NCBI RefSeq assembly: GCF_003585925.1
Contig: NZ_NRJH01000029.1
Coordinates: forward strand, 1-42,882
DNA from: Psittacicella melopsittaci
GTDB taxonomy: Bacteria > Pseudomonadota > Gammaproteobacteria > Enterobacterales > Psittacicellaceae
DNA: 42,882 nt
Direction: 5' to 3'
The position numbers and the translations under genes are program-made. This document shows positions 1-6,650 of the stretch, piece after piece (the stretch's first letter is position 1; each line of letters starts with the position of its first letter). The notes beneath the pieces were generated by a model, which saw only the letters and a program-made list of their open reading frames with translations, made no database searches and was not told the DNA's origin.

Positions 1-338
1 TTAAGGTTATCAACTTTATCCTCAGCCTTGTCTTTTAAGTCTTCAACCTTGTCTTTAAGGTTATCAACTTTATCTTCGGCCTTGTCTTTTAAGTCTTCAA
101 CCTTGTCTTTAAGGTTATCAACTTGATCTTGGGTCTTGTCTTTTAAGTTTTCTACCTTGTCTTTAAGGTTATCAACTGTATCTTCGATTTTATCTTTTAA
201 ATCTTCAACCTTATCCTTTGCTTTCTTTGCAACTTTTTTAAGCTTTACTTTTAAGTTATTTGCCCCAGTATCTTCATTTTTTGCAACCTGAGTTTCTTCT
301 TGAGCCTCAGTTTGCTTTTTGTCAATTTCTTTAGCCAT
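1..338 (-). CDS. Partial repetitive helical (LEA-like/coiled-coil) protein
   Basis: Only the N-terminal 112 codons are in the window; the gene runs off the left edge. It starts at an ATG (338-336) with AAGGA about 6 nt upstream. After a charged head (MAKEIDKKQTEAQEE) the protein becomes repeats of an 18-residue unit of the type VDNLKDKVEDLKDKAEDK, about four of which are visible. There is no signal peptide, Cys or Trp. The repeats are rich in Lys, Asp and Glu, with hydrophobics every 3-4 residues, which predicts one long amphipathic helix. Similar low-complexity helices occur in LEA-type, YtxH-like and apolipoprotein-like proteins, so no function can be assigned. The repeat is near-identical at DNA level at the window edge and degenerates towards the start codon. 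Confidence 0.75.
   Translation of the reverse strand, partial: MAKEIDKKQTEAQEETQVAKNEDTGANNLKVKLKKVAKKAKDKVEDLKDKIEDTVDNLKDKVENLKDKTQDQVDNLKDKVEDLKDKAEDKVDNLKDKVEDLKDKAEDKVDNL
3..218 (-). repeat. 54-bp tandem repeat, about four units visible
   Basis: Units start at 3, 57, 111 and 165, each opening with AAGGTTATCAACT on the plus strand. Units 1 and 2 differ at only two positions. Units 3 and 4 have diverged progressively. The 54-bp period is 18 codons and keeps frame within the minus-strand gene. The array continues left of the window. Confidence 0.9.
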
Positions 339-536
339 GAGAGTCCTTGAATATAAGTAGAGAGTTTTACCAGAAAATATTTTTTCGCTTTAAAATAAAT
401 ATCTTACCAGAGATAAAATACTAATTTTTAATATATAAAAATATTTATATATGATTTTTATTATAAACCTATTTATGTCTATTTTGGTAAAAAAATAATA
501 AAAGACCTACAAACATTTGTTTGTAGGTCTTGGGAA
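339..536. other. AT-rich spacer
   Basis: This spacer holds the ribosome binding site of the repeat protein and the terminator of the DUF805 gene. No open reading frame of note is visible, and no promoter could be chosen with confidence. Confidence 0.5.
490..530 (-). terminator. Rho-independent terminator of the DUF805 gene
   Basis: A perfect 12-bp stem (503-514 with 519-530, AGACCTACAAAC) has a 4-nt loop. On the minus strand it is followed by TTTATTATTTTTTT. It lies 7 nt after the stop codon of the DUF805 gene. Confidence 0.9.
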
Positions 537-1322
537 TTATTTATTCTCTTGTGATGAAGAATCATCAGAGATATTAATACCGTATTTGTTAAGTTTTTTA
601 GTAAACTTATCTTCGTCTTTTTTATTGAGCAGAGCTCGTTTTGCTGCTTTGGCAGCAGCTTGAGCTGCTAAAGTAGCCGCTTCGGTTGCCGCTTGAGCTG
701 CAGCTGCAGCTTGTTTAGCAGCTTCGGCTGCTTCAGTAGCTGCTTGAGCCGCTTGAGTTGCAGCATCAGCCGTACGGGCAATATGGTTAGTAGTTGGAGC
801 TGGCTCGTATAAAGGTTTTTTGCGGTAAGGATTATCTTCACGTTTAGTTGGGAATAATGCCATAATAAAAGTTGCCGCAAAAATTAATACCGAGATTAGA
901 GTAACAAAAGTTTGTACTGCTTGGCTCGAAAGAAGATCTTTATTGAGCATGGATTCTAACATGGAGATAACAATATAAATGCCGTAAATTACAACATAAG
1001 AAAAAAGAATCCACATGCCAGAAAAACCTGCGTCATGAAGTCTACGCACTAAAGATCCTAAGTAGACTACCGCAAAGTAAAGACCATAAGCTACAGTAAT
1101 AATTAAAAAAGTTACCTCAAAAAAACGATTGTCTGCAGCATGAGCAGTCTGAAGTAACCAAGATAGAACTGCAAAAATAACTACATTCAATACTAGGGCA
1201 GCGAGGGTAAATGTCCAAAACTCAGTTCTGCGTTCAGCATGTCCCCATTTTTTTAAATTTCGCCAGTAGTGATCTTTTATATTTTGGATAAATGAAGGGT
1301 ATTCATATTGGGGTGTAGCCAT
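537..1322 (-). CDS. DUF805 inner-membrane protein with alanine-heptad tail
   Basis: The first 160 residues match the DUF805 family. An EFW motif (34-36) precedes TM1 (about 38-58). Further hydrophobic segments lie at 69-90, 103-121 and 138-156, and the family signature VRRLHDAGFSGMW is at 92-104. Unusually, a linker with PxxP character is followed by six consecutive heptads (188-229) with Ala at most positions (such as ATQAAQA and ATEAAEA), then a Lys/Asp-rich end. DUF805 proteins usually end shortly after the last membrane helix. The tail probably forms a cytoplasmic Ala-coil for oligomerisation; this is inference. The start has AAGGAAA upstream. The upstream minus-strand neighbour limit is an orphan terminator, so it is probably monocistronic. 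Confidence 0.88.
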   Translation of the reverse strand: MATPQYEYPSFIQNIKDHYWRNLKKWGHAERRTEFWTFTLAALVLNVVIFAVLSWLLQTAHAADNRFFEVTFLIITVAYGLYFAVVYLGSLVRRLHDAGFSGMWILFSYVVIYGIYIVISMLESMLNKDLLSSQAVQTFVTLISVLIFAATFIMALFPTKREDNPYRKKPLYEPAPTTNHIARTADAATQAAQAATEAAEAAKQAAAAAQAATEAATLAAQAAAKAAKRALLNKKDEDKFTKKLNKYGINISDDSSSQENK

Positions 1323-1469
1323 AATAAATTTCCTTGATTAAACTAAATATAACGAACGATCTTTATATGCAAGAACATAGCGATTAAGGTGTTTAAGCAA
1401 GTCTCTTACCTAAACACTAGTTAACTTCTAAATGTTTCTCTAATATAAAAGAGTTCTAAATTTAGTGCT

Positions 1470-1493
1470 AAAAAAACTAGCCTGATGGCTAGT
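1470..1493 (-). terminator. Orphan minus-strand terminator-like hairpin
   Basis: The stem ACTAGCC/GGCTAGT (1476-1482 with 1487-1493) has a TGAT loop and is followed on the minus strand by TTTTTTAGC. It lies between the divergent DUF805 and grxA genes, so no annotated gene ends here. It may insulate the DUF805 promoter or end a short untranslated transcript. Confidence 0.5.
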
Positions 1494-1619
1494 GCTGTTA
1501 AGCAGAGTTGCCTTTATTGTATCATCTTTACAAGATTTCTGAAAAATAAAATTGGCAAAAGTCTGCGTCTTGTGTTTAAAAGAGTATAATATAAGCAATA
1601 GTTATTTTTTGAGGGGGCT

Positions 1620-1892
1620 ATGTCTAAGCAATATTCAATTGAAATTTTTGGTCGCGAAAGTTGCCCTTATTGTGCAGTTGCCAAAAACCTAATGGAAGAG
1701 CTAAAAGTTCAAGGTTTAGCACAAGGGGTATACCATGATATGATCGTGGAAGGAATTAGCAAAGAAGATTTGACTGCTAAAATCGGTAAAGAAGTACGTA
1801 CAGTACCTCAAGTGTTTGTTAATGGCAAACATATTGGAGGATGTGATGATTTTCGAGCTTTTCTTAGAAACGAAGGCTTTAATGTAAGATAA
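1620..1892 (+). CDS. grxA: Glutaredoxin 1-type protein
   Basis: This is a 90-residue single-domain glutaredoxin. The dithiol active site CPYC is at 15-18. The glutathione-binding TVP cis-proline motif (TVPQVFVNGKHIGGCDDF) follows in the second half. The stretch VEGISKEDLTAKIGKEV is close to E. coli GrxA (as recalled), and the length fits Grx1 (about 85) rather than GrxC/GrxD. It is a glutathione-dependent reductant for ribonucleotide reductase and protein disulphides in the cytosol. An additional Cys follows the GG motif (GGC). A strong GAGGGGG ribosome site precedes the ATG, with a TATAAT at 1585-1590. It is monocistronic, with its own terminator. Confidence 0.93.
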   Translation: MSKQYSIEIFGRESCPYCAVAKNLMEELKVQGLAQGVYHDMIVEGISKEDLTAKIGKEVRTVPQVFVNGKHIGGCDDFRAFLRNEGFNVR

Positions 1893-1922
1893 AAATAGAG
1901 TGTTAAGCTCTATTTTTTTTTG
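1892..1922 (+). terminator. Terminator of grxA
   Basis: The stem AATAGAG/CTCTATT (1894-1900 with 1908-1914) has a 7-nt loop and is followed by a T tract. Confidence 0.85.
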
Positions 1923-2001
1923 TCCTTAAAATAAAGTTTTTATTCTAAGTTATTGTAAATTAAGAGAAAATATTGCTTAAAAAATTTTTTGCAAAAAATA
2001 C

Positions 2002-2030
2002 TAGACGACTGGTCTATTTTGATATATAAT
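2002..2030 (+). promoter_or_regulatory. tetR-ohr operon promoter with overlapping operator
   Basis: The interrupted palindrome TAGACGACTGGTCTA (2002-2016, 5-bp arms TAGAC/GTCTA) coincides with the -35 element (TAGACG, 2002-2007). A perfect -10 TATAAT lies at 2025-2030 with a 17-bp spacer. The palindrome is the natural binding site for the TetR-type repressor encoded just downstream. The predicted transcription start (about 2036-2038) falls on the ATG at 2037. Confidence 0.75.
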
Positions 2031-2036
2031 AGAGCC

Positions 2037-2624
2037 ATGAAACAAGGTGAAGAAACAAAATTACATATTATTAATGTAGGACACAAGCTTATTGCTCATA
2101 AGGGTTTTACCGCCGTAGGTTTAAGTGAAATCCTCAAAGAAGCTAAAGTACCCAAAGGTTCTTTTTATCATTACTTTACTTCCAAAGAGGTATTTGGTTT
2201 AGAGATCTTAAATCACTACTTTGAGCAGTACCAAGAGTCTTTACAAGGTTTTTTTGCTTCTACAGAGAAAAATATTTCCCAGCAAATTTTAGCTTACTGG
2301 CAACAGTGGATTGAAAATGAAATTTCAGGTAATAATTGCTTAATTGTAAAACTGAGCGCCGAAATTGCTGACTTATCTGACTTAATGCGAAATCGCATGC
2401 AAGAGGGAATGCAAAGTATAGTTAGCTTTGTCACCCAACAAGTAGTTAAGGCACAAGAGGCGGGAACTTTTTCTGCCCAAGTAGATGCCAAAGAATTTAT
2501 TACAAATTTATTTTATACCTGGCTAGGAGCATGCTTAAGCTACCGTGTAAATCGTCCTTCGACAACAAGTTTTACCCTAGCAAGCAAACATGCAAGCCAA
2601 CTTCTATCTTTATATCAAAAATAA
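2037..2624 (+). CDS. TetR/AcrR-family transcriptional repressor
   Basis: The product has 195 residues. The N-terminal TetR domain is typical: helix KLHIINVGHKLIAHKGF, then the HTH with VGLSEILKEAKVPKGSFYHYFTSKEVFG. The C-terminal half is an all-helical ligand/dimerisation domain. A TTG at 1989 in the same frame would give a longer protein, but it lies upstream of the promoter and adds residues foreign to the family; the ATG at 2037 is chosen. No Shine-Dalgarno precedes that ATG, and the -10 box ends 6 nt before it, so the mRNA is probably leaderless. It heads an operon with ohr, an MDR reductase and a DUF1304 protein, which points to a NemR-like sensor of electrophiles, quinones or hydroperoxides. 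A single Cys is visible in the ligand domain (NNCLIV) and another near the C-terminus (GACLSY). Confidence 0.9.
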   Translation: MKQGEETKLHIINVGHKLIAHKGFTAVGLSEILKEAKVPKGSFYHYFTSKEVFGLEILNHYFEQYQESLQGFFASTEKNISQQILAYWQQWIENEISGNNCLIVKLSAEIADLSDLMRNRMQEGMQSIVSFVTQQVVKAQEAGTFSAQVDAKEFITNLFYTWLGACLSYRVNRPSTTSFTLASKHASQLLSLYQK

Positions 2625-2647
2625 CAACATAAACATTGGAGAACAAC

Positions 2648-3058
2648 ATGAAAGTATTTTATGAAACACAAGCAACAGCAGTAGGTGGTCGTTCAGGTCA
2701 TACAGAATTAGATGACGGTTCATTAGGTTTTGATTTAACTGCTTTTGGTTCAGATAAAGCTGGAGTTAACCCAGAACAATTATTTGCTTTAGGTTATGCT
2801 GCATGTTTTGATTCAGCTTTAAATCTTGTAGCGCAAAAAATGGAATTACCATTAACTTCAAGTAAAACTTCGGTAAAAGTTGGTATAGGTCAAGAAATGA
2901 GCGGTGCATTTAAACTTCAAGCTCATATCACGGTTTACACTACAGGTTTAACTAGTGAACAAGCTAAAGCTTTAGTAGCTCGTGCTCACGAAGTTTGTCC
3001 TTACTCAAATGCAACTCGTAACAATATCGAAGTAACTTTAGAATCTTACGCACAATAA
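2648..3058 (+). CDS. ohr: Organic hydroperoxide resistance protein (Ohr/OsmC family)
   Basis: The product has 136 residues from the ATG at 2648, which is preceded by GGAG at 2638-2641; a TTG at 2636 in frame is part of that ribosome site and is rejected. Ohr hallmarks are present: the catalytic-site arginine in GGRSG (R15), the NPEQLFALGYAACF block with peroxidatic C53 and E43, and the resolving C117 in HEVCPYSNATR. Ohr enzymes reduce organic hydroperoxides with lipoyl-protein reductants. It is 23 nt downstream of tetR and 17 nt upstream of the MDR gene, in one operon. Confidence 0.95.
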   Translation: MKVFYETQATAVGGRSGHTELDDGSLGFDLTAFGSDKAGVNPEQLFALGYAACFDSALNLVAQKMELPLTSSKTSVKVGIGQEMSGAFKLQAHITVYTTGLTSEQAKALVARAHEVCPYSNATRNNIEVTLESYAQ

Positions 3059-3075
3059 TTTAAGGAAAAAAAGTC

Positions 3076-4053
3076 ATGCAAGCAGTAATTCATAAAGTAT
3101 TTGGTGAACCAGAAAACGTAGTAGAAATTGCTCAAGTAGAAAAACCTACCCCAAAAGAAGGTGAAGTATTAATTGAGTTAATTATGTCACCAATTCACAA
3201 TCACGATCTTTGGACAATTCGTGGTACCTATGGTTATAAACCTAATTTACCTGAAACAGCTGGTTCAGAAGCTGTAGGTCGCGTGGTAGCTTTAGGCGAT
3301 AATGTTACTAATGTACAAGTGGGACAAAGAGTTAGTGTGGCAAATATTCACCAAACTTGGGCAGAATACTTTGTTGCTCCAGCTAATGCTTTAGTACCAA
3401 TTCCTGATGCTCTAAGTGATGAGCAAGCAGCTCAATTAATTGCTATGCCATTTAGTGCTATTACTTTATTAGAATTTCTAGAAGTAAAAGCGGGACAATG
3501 GATTATTCTTAATGCCGCTAGTGGTATGATTGGTAAAACCACTGCTATGTTAGCTAAAGAGCGTGGCGTTAATGTAATTAACCTCGTTAGATCTTCACGT
3601 GCTATTGCCGAACTCAATGAATTAGGTATTGAGCATGTAGTAGCTACAGATCAAGAGAACTGGCAAGAACAAGTTAAAGCTATTTTAGGAGACAATTCTC
3701 TGGTAGCGGGAGTTGACTCAATTGGCGGTCAAGCAAGTCTAGAATTAAGTAGACTTCTAGGACAAAATGCTTTATTTGTTTCTTTTGGTACTATGGGTGG
3801 TGAACCTGTACAAATTCCTGTAGGCGACTTAATTTTCAAACAAATTACCGTTAAAGGTTTCTGGGGTAGTATTGTTGCCCAAGAAATGTCTGCTGAAGTT
3901 AAGGCTAAACTTATGCGAGAATTAATTACTAATGTAATTGCAGGTAAAGTACTTCTTCCAGTTGGTGGAGTTTATCCTTTAGCTCAAGCAGCTCAAGCTT
4001 GTGCAGCAAGCCTTAAATCTGGTAAAGCTGGTAAAATTCTTTTATGCAAATAG
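3076..4053 (+). CDS. Zinc-independent MDR oxidoreductase (quinone/enoyl reductase type)
   Basis: This 325-residue medium-chain dehydrogenase/reductase has a GroES-like domain (1-125), an NADPH-binding Rossmann domain with NAASGMIG (146-153), and a C-terminal return of the catalytic domain. The structural-zinc Cys cluster and the catalytic Cys of alcohol dehydrogenases are missing, as in quinone oxidoreductases and MECR-type 2-enoyl thioester reductases. The block TYGYKPNLPETAGSEAVGRV resembles the latter. Probable role: NADPH-dependent reduction of reactive alkenals, quinones or enoyl compounds, matching the regulator and Ohr in the same operon. AAGGA precedes the ATG. Its last 10 nt overlap the next gene. 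Confidence 0.85.
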   Translation: MQAVIHKVFGEPENVVEIAQVEKPTPKEGEVLIELIMSPIHNHDLWTIRGTYGYKPNLPETAGSEAVGRVVALGDNVTNVQVGQRVSVANIHQTWAEYFVAPANALVPIPDALSDEQAAQLIAMPFSAITLLEFLEVKAGQWIILNAASGMIGKTTAMLAKERGVNVINLVRSSRAIAELNELGIEHVVATDQENWQEQVKAILGDNSLVAGVDSIGGQASLELSRLLGQNALFVSFGTMGGEPVQIPVGDLIFKQITVKGFWGSIVAQEMSAEVKAKLMRELITNVIAGKVLLPVGGVYPLAQAAQACAASLKSGKAGKILLCK

Positions 4054-4400
4054 CACAAAATATACTCATGGGCTTAATTGCCCTTGAGTTTCTCTTTATT
4101 ATGTATCTTGAAACCTTTGCCACAACAAGTAAACAAACGGCTCGAGTTTTTAATACTACGCAAGCAAAGTTACAAGATTCTCAAGTGCAAAATCTATTTA
4201 AAAACCTAGGCATTTATAATGGCTTACTGGCAGGAGTTATTATTTTTGCTTTAGTTCTTCAGCATAACTTAGTATTGACTTATATTGCCTTTTACATTGT
4301 GGGAGTTGCCTTATATGGGGCTTTCACGGTTAGCAAGCATATAATTTGGAAGCAAGGTGGCTTAGCAATAATTTACCTTGTTCTACATTTTCTCAATTAA
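4044..4400 (+). CDS. DUF1304 membrane protein
   Basis: The product has 118 residues and four hydrophobic segments (about 5-23, 60-76, 77-95, 101-117). The pattern FIMYLETFA...VF...LFKNLGIYNGLLAG...GAFTVSKHIIWKQGG is the DUF1304 signature. The function is unknown. The start codon lies inside the end of the MDR gene (10-nt overlap), so translation is probably coupled. It closes the tetR-ohr-MDR-DUF1304 operon and is followed by a terminator. Confidence 0.85.
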   Translation: MQIAQNILMGLIALEFLFIMYLETFATTSKQTARVFNTTQAKLQDSQVQNLFKNLGIYNGLLAGVIIFALVLQHNLVLTYIAFYIVGVALYGAFTVSKHIIWKQGGLAIIYLVLHFLN

Positions 4401-4439
4401 AAATATCCCTTAACCGCGTGCGGTTAAGGGATTTTTTTA
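4400..4439. terminator. Bidirectional terminator between DUF1304 and GT6 genes
   Basis: A perfect 12-bp stem, ATCCCTTAACCG with CGGTTAAGGGAT (4405-4416 with 4421-4432), has a CGTG loop. Seven T residues follow on the plus strand and ATTTTTAAT on the minus strand, so it serves both convergent operons. Confidence 0.92.
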
Positions 4440-5348
4440 TATTTCCCATAAAAGGGTATTAAAGCATTGATTTTTTATGGCATTCGGATAGAAAATATGG
4501 CGATCACGAAGCCACCAGCTTTCGAGTTCGCGTTCTTGCATAATCAGGATTTCGATCCAACGTGGATCATAACTTGCCTGATTTGAGCGAATATCCTGAG
4601 CCGGACTTGGTAAAGCATTTTTATTTAGTAAAACACATGGCCAATCTTGCCGTTCGCCAATATAACGCGACTCAAAGTCATACTCTTGCGGCACACAATA
4701 GCAAGGCGGTAAAAAATGACAGGCATAATTTAAATCATAGAGATAGCGATTTAAATGACTTTCGTCGTGCCAATGCGCAACTATGCCTTGCTCTTTGTCT
4801 GCTTGAATGCGTTGGGCAAGAGTGCGAGCTAGAGCTAAAAAAGCTTGAGCTGTGCCTCCGTAAAAGCCTCCTGCTACATAGGTAGTTGGGCGTTCGGGTT
4901 GCGGAGCTATATAAGCTTGTGAGCTAGGATTGCGCTCATAAGAACGTAAATGCTCGGCAATAAAGTTTTGCCCAAAGTGCTCTACCATAATTAAATCTTT
5001 CCCGAGATCCCCGGTAGGAGCAAAAAGAATTTGCTCAGCCTTAATTGGATTTTTACAATAGTAGTTAGCATTCGCAAAGAAAATATAATCAAACTCTTGC
5101 AGTTGCTCTGCTTGACTTAAAAAATAAGCAAACCTATCGAGAGTAGGAGCAGGCCAAGGCTCATACTCTTGGTATATAACTTTTACTCTCGGGTTGAGAG
5201 CAAAGCTTTGCTCGAGATCCTTACTGTCAGTAAAAACAAAAAATGTTACTTGGCAATCAGGAAGAAAATTTTGATAATTATAAGGGAAGAGTACTTTAAA
5301 AAAAGTATCATAGGCTCCCGTATTTACACTAAGGAATGCTACTTTCAT
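4437..5348 (-). CDS. Family 6 glycosyltransferase (ABO/alpha-Gal-like), NXN type
   Basis: The product has 303 residues. Its central part carries the GT6 signature seen in histo-blood-group A/B and alpha-1,3-galactosyltransferases: YVAGGFYGG (157-165), then HWHDESHLNRY (192-202), and a final CVPQEYDF region. These enzymes add Gal or GalNAc alpha-1,3 to an acceptor galactose with retention. At the position of the metal-binding DXD motif the sequence is FFANANYY, giving N93-A94-N95; a DXD-to-NXN change is known in bacterial GT6 enzymes that work without metal. There is no signal peptide or TM anchor, so it acts in the cytosol. The gene follows mrp by 9 nt with no clear ribosome site, so expression is probably coupled. 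The likely product is a host-like epitope on LOS or capsule; the sugar specificity is not determinable here. Confidence 0.88.
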   Translation of the reverse strand: MKVAFLSVNTGAYDTFFKVLFPYNYQNFLPDCQVTFFVFTDSKDLEQSFALNPRVKVIYQEYEPWPAPTLDRFAYFLSQAEQLQEFDYIFFANANYYCKNPIKAEQILFAPTGDLGKDLIMVEHFGQNFIAEHLRSYERNPSSQAYIAPQPERPTTYVAGGFYGGTAQAFLALARTLAQRIQADKEQGIVAHWHDESHLNRYLYDLNYACHFLPPCYCVPQEYDFESRYIGERQDWPCVLLNKNALPSPAQDIRSNQASYDPRWIEILIMQERELESWWLRDRHIFYPNAIKNQCFNTLLWEI

Positions 5349-5357
5349 GGCAAAAAT

Positions 5358-6437
5358 CTAGAGTTGGGAAATAGTAATGCTCGAAGCGTGTTTTTTCACA
5401 TCACGATAGAGGTTAAAAGCAACCTGGTCGGCAAGTTTAGCAAAAGCTTGTCCGATATTTCCTGTTGGCTCGATCATTGAGGTAATAACGCCATCATCGA
5501 GATCTTTACGAATTTTTGGATCAAGCGGAATAGAGGCTAAAAGAGGCGTATCTAAAAATTGACTAATTTCTTTAACTCCCTCTTCACCAAAAATATGTGC
5601 TTGATAACCACAGTTAGGGCAAGTATACATACTCATATTTTCTACTACGCCAAGTACAGGTACGTTCATTTCGCGGAACATGTTTACGCCTTTTAATACA
5701 TCGAGTAAAGCTATGTCTTGCGGAGTAGAAACAATTACACTTCCAGTTACTGCTAGATCTTGAGCTACAGTAATGTGAATATCACTTGTACCTGGTGGCA
5801 TATCAATTACTAAGTAGTCGAGGTCAGGCCAGTTAGTTTCTTCGATTAGTTGTTTTAACATTGCCGAAGCCATAGGACCGCGCCAAATAGTTGGATCTGT
5901 TTCTGGCACTAAAAAGCCCATAGAGTTAGCGTAGAGATTGCCAACTTGCACCGGGTGCATGGTTTTATTGTCATCTGATGTAGGTTTAGTTTCGCTTGCT
6001 CCTAGCATATGTGGAATCGATGGACCATAGAGATCGGCATCTAAAAGCCCTACTTTAACGCCACTATTGGCAAGAGCTGCAGCTAGGTTAACCGCAACCG
6101 AAGATTTACCTACCCCACCTTTACCCGATGAAACGGCAATAATATTTTTAATGCCAGGGTAAGGTTGTCCTTTGCCCGAAGGCTTACGTTGACTGATTTT
6201 AAATTCAAGATTAATGGTTACGCGAGCTACTTCAGGATAAGTATTACTAATATATTGCGTTAACTCTTCTAAAAAGCTCTCTTTGTCATTTAAAGCAAAA
6301 GGTAAAGCTAGGCTTAGTGCCAGAGTTTGACCTTCTTGATTAAATAACACTTCTTGTGGGTTAAAGGCATTTAATTCATTTAAGCTCTTTTGCCAAGGAG
6401 CATAAATAAAATCCCCAATTTTTGTAAAGTCTTGCAT
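5358..6437 (-). CDS. mrp: Mrp/ApbC iron-sulfur carrier ATPase
   Basis: The product has 359 residues. An N-terminal MIP18-like (DUF59) segment lies at about 1-80. The deviant Walker A SGKGGVGKS (104-112), LLDADLYGPSIP and IDMPPGTSDIH follow, and then the C273-x-x-C276 pair (YTCPNCGY) that coordinates a bridging Fe-S cluster in the dimer. The length matches E. coli Mrp (about 369). It delivers Fe-S clusters to target proteins in the cytosol. GGAGA precedes the ATG. It is the first gene of a two-gene minus-strand unit ending in the GT6 gene; no functional link between the two is expected. Confidence 0.95.
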   Translation of the reverse strand: MQDFTKIGDFIYAPWQKSLNELNAFNPQEVLFNQEGQTLALSLALPFALNDKESFLEELTQYISNTYPEVARVTINLEFKISQRKPSGKGQPYPGIKNIIAVSSGKGGVGKSSVAVNLAAALANSGVKVGLLDADLYGPSIPHMLGASETKPTSDDNKTMHPVQVGNLYANSMGFLVPETDPTIWRGPMASAMLKQLIEETNWPDLDYLVIDMPPGTSDIHITVAQDLAVTGSVIVSTPQDIALLDVLKGVNMFREMNVPVLGVVENMSMYTCPNCGYQAHIFGEEGVKEISQFLDTPLLASIPLDPKIRKDLDDGVITSMIEPTGNIGQAFAKLADQVAFNLYRDVKKHASSITISQL

Positions 6438-6560
6438 AAATTCTCCAAATATATTTATAGCCGCTTATATTTTACTTTATCTCAACAAAATTTGGGTAAC
6501 TAAATAAAAAATCTGTATAATTTGCTCTTTTTAATTAAGAATAATCCGCAGCTAAAAAAG

Positions 6561-6588
6561 TTGAGCTAAATTATAAAATTATGATAAT
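6561..6588 (+). promoter_or_regulatory. Probable guaC promoter
   Basis: TTGAGC (6561-6566) and GATAAT (6583-6588) are 16 bp apart, about 60 nt before the guaC start. A second -10-like TATAAT lies at 6588-6593, and another at 6516-6521. Confidence 0.5.
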
Positions 6589-6650
6589 ATAATATTTGGG
6601 CTTAAAAAAGGACTTCGTTTTTTTTTTAACTAAAATTAGGATCTAAATCC

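Noticed and set aside
1..338. CRISPR array reading of the regular repeat at the left edge
   Set aside because: Repeats are contiguous, 54 bp, in frame and without unique spacers, so this is a coding tandem repeat.
1989..2036. TTG-initiated N-terminal extension of the TetR protein
   Set aside because: It lies upstream of the operator and -10 box and adds 16 residues foreign to the family.
4562..5480. Plus-strand open frames opposite the GT6 and mrp genes
   Set aside because: The minus-strand genes have clear family motifs across the same bases; these frames are shadows.
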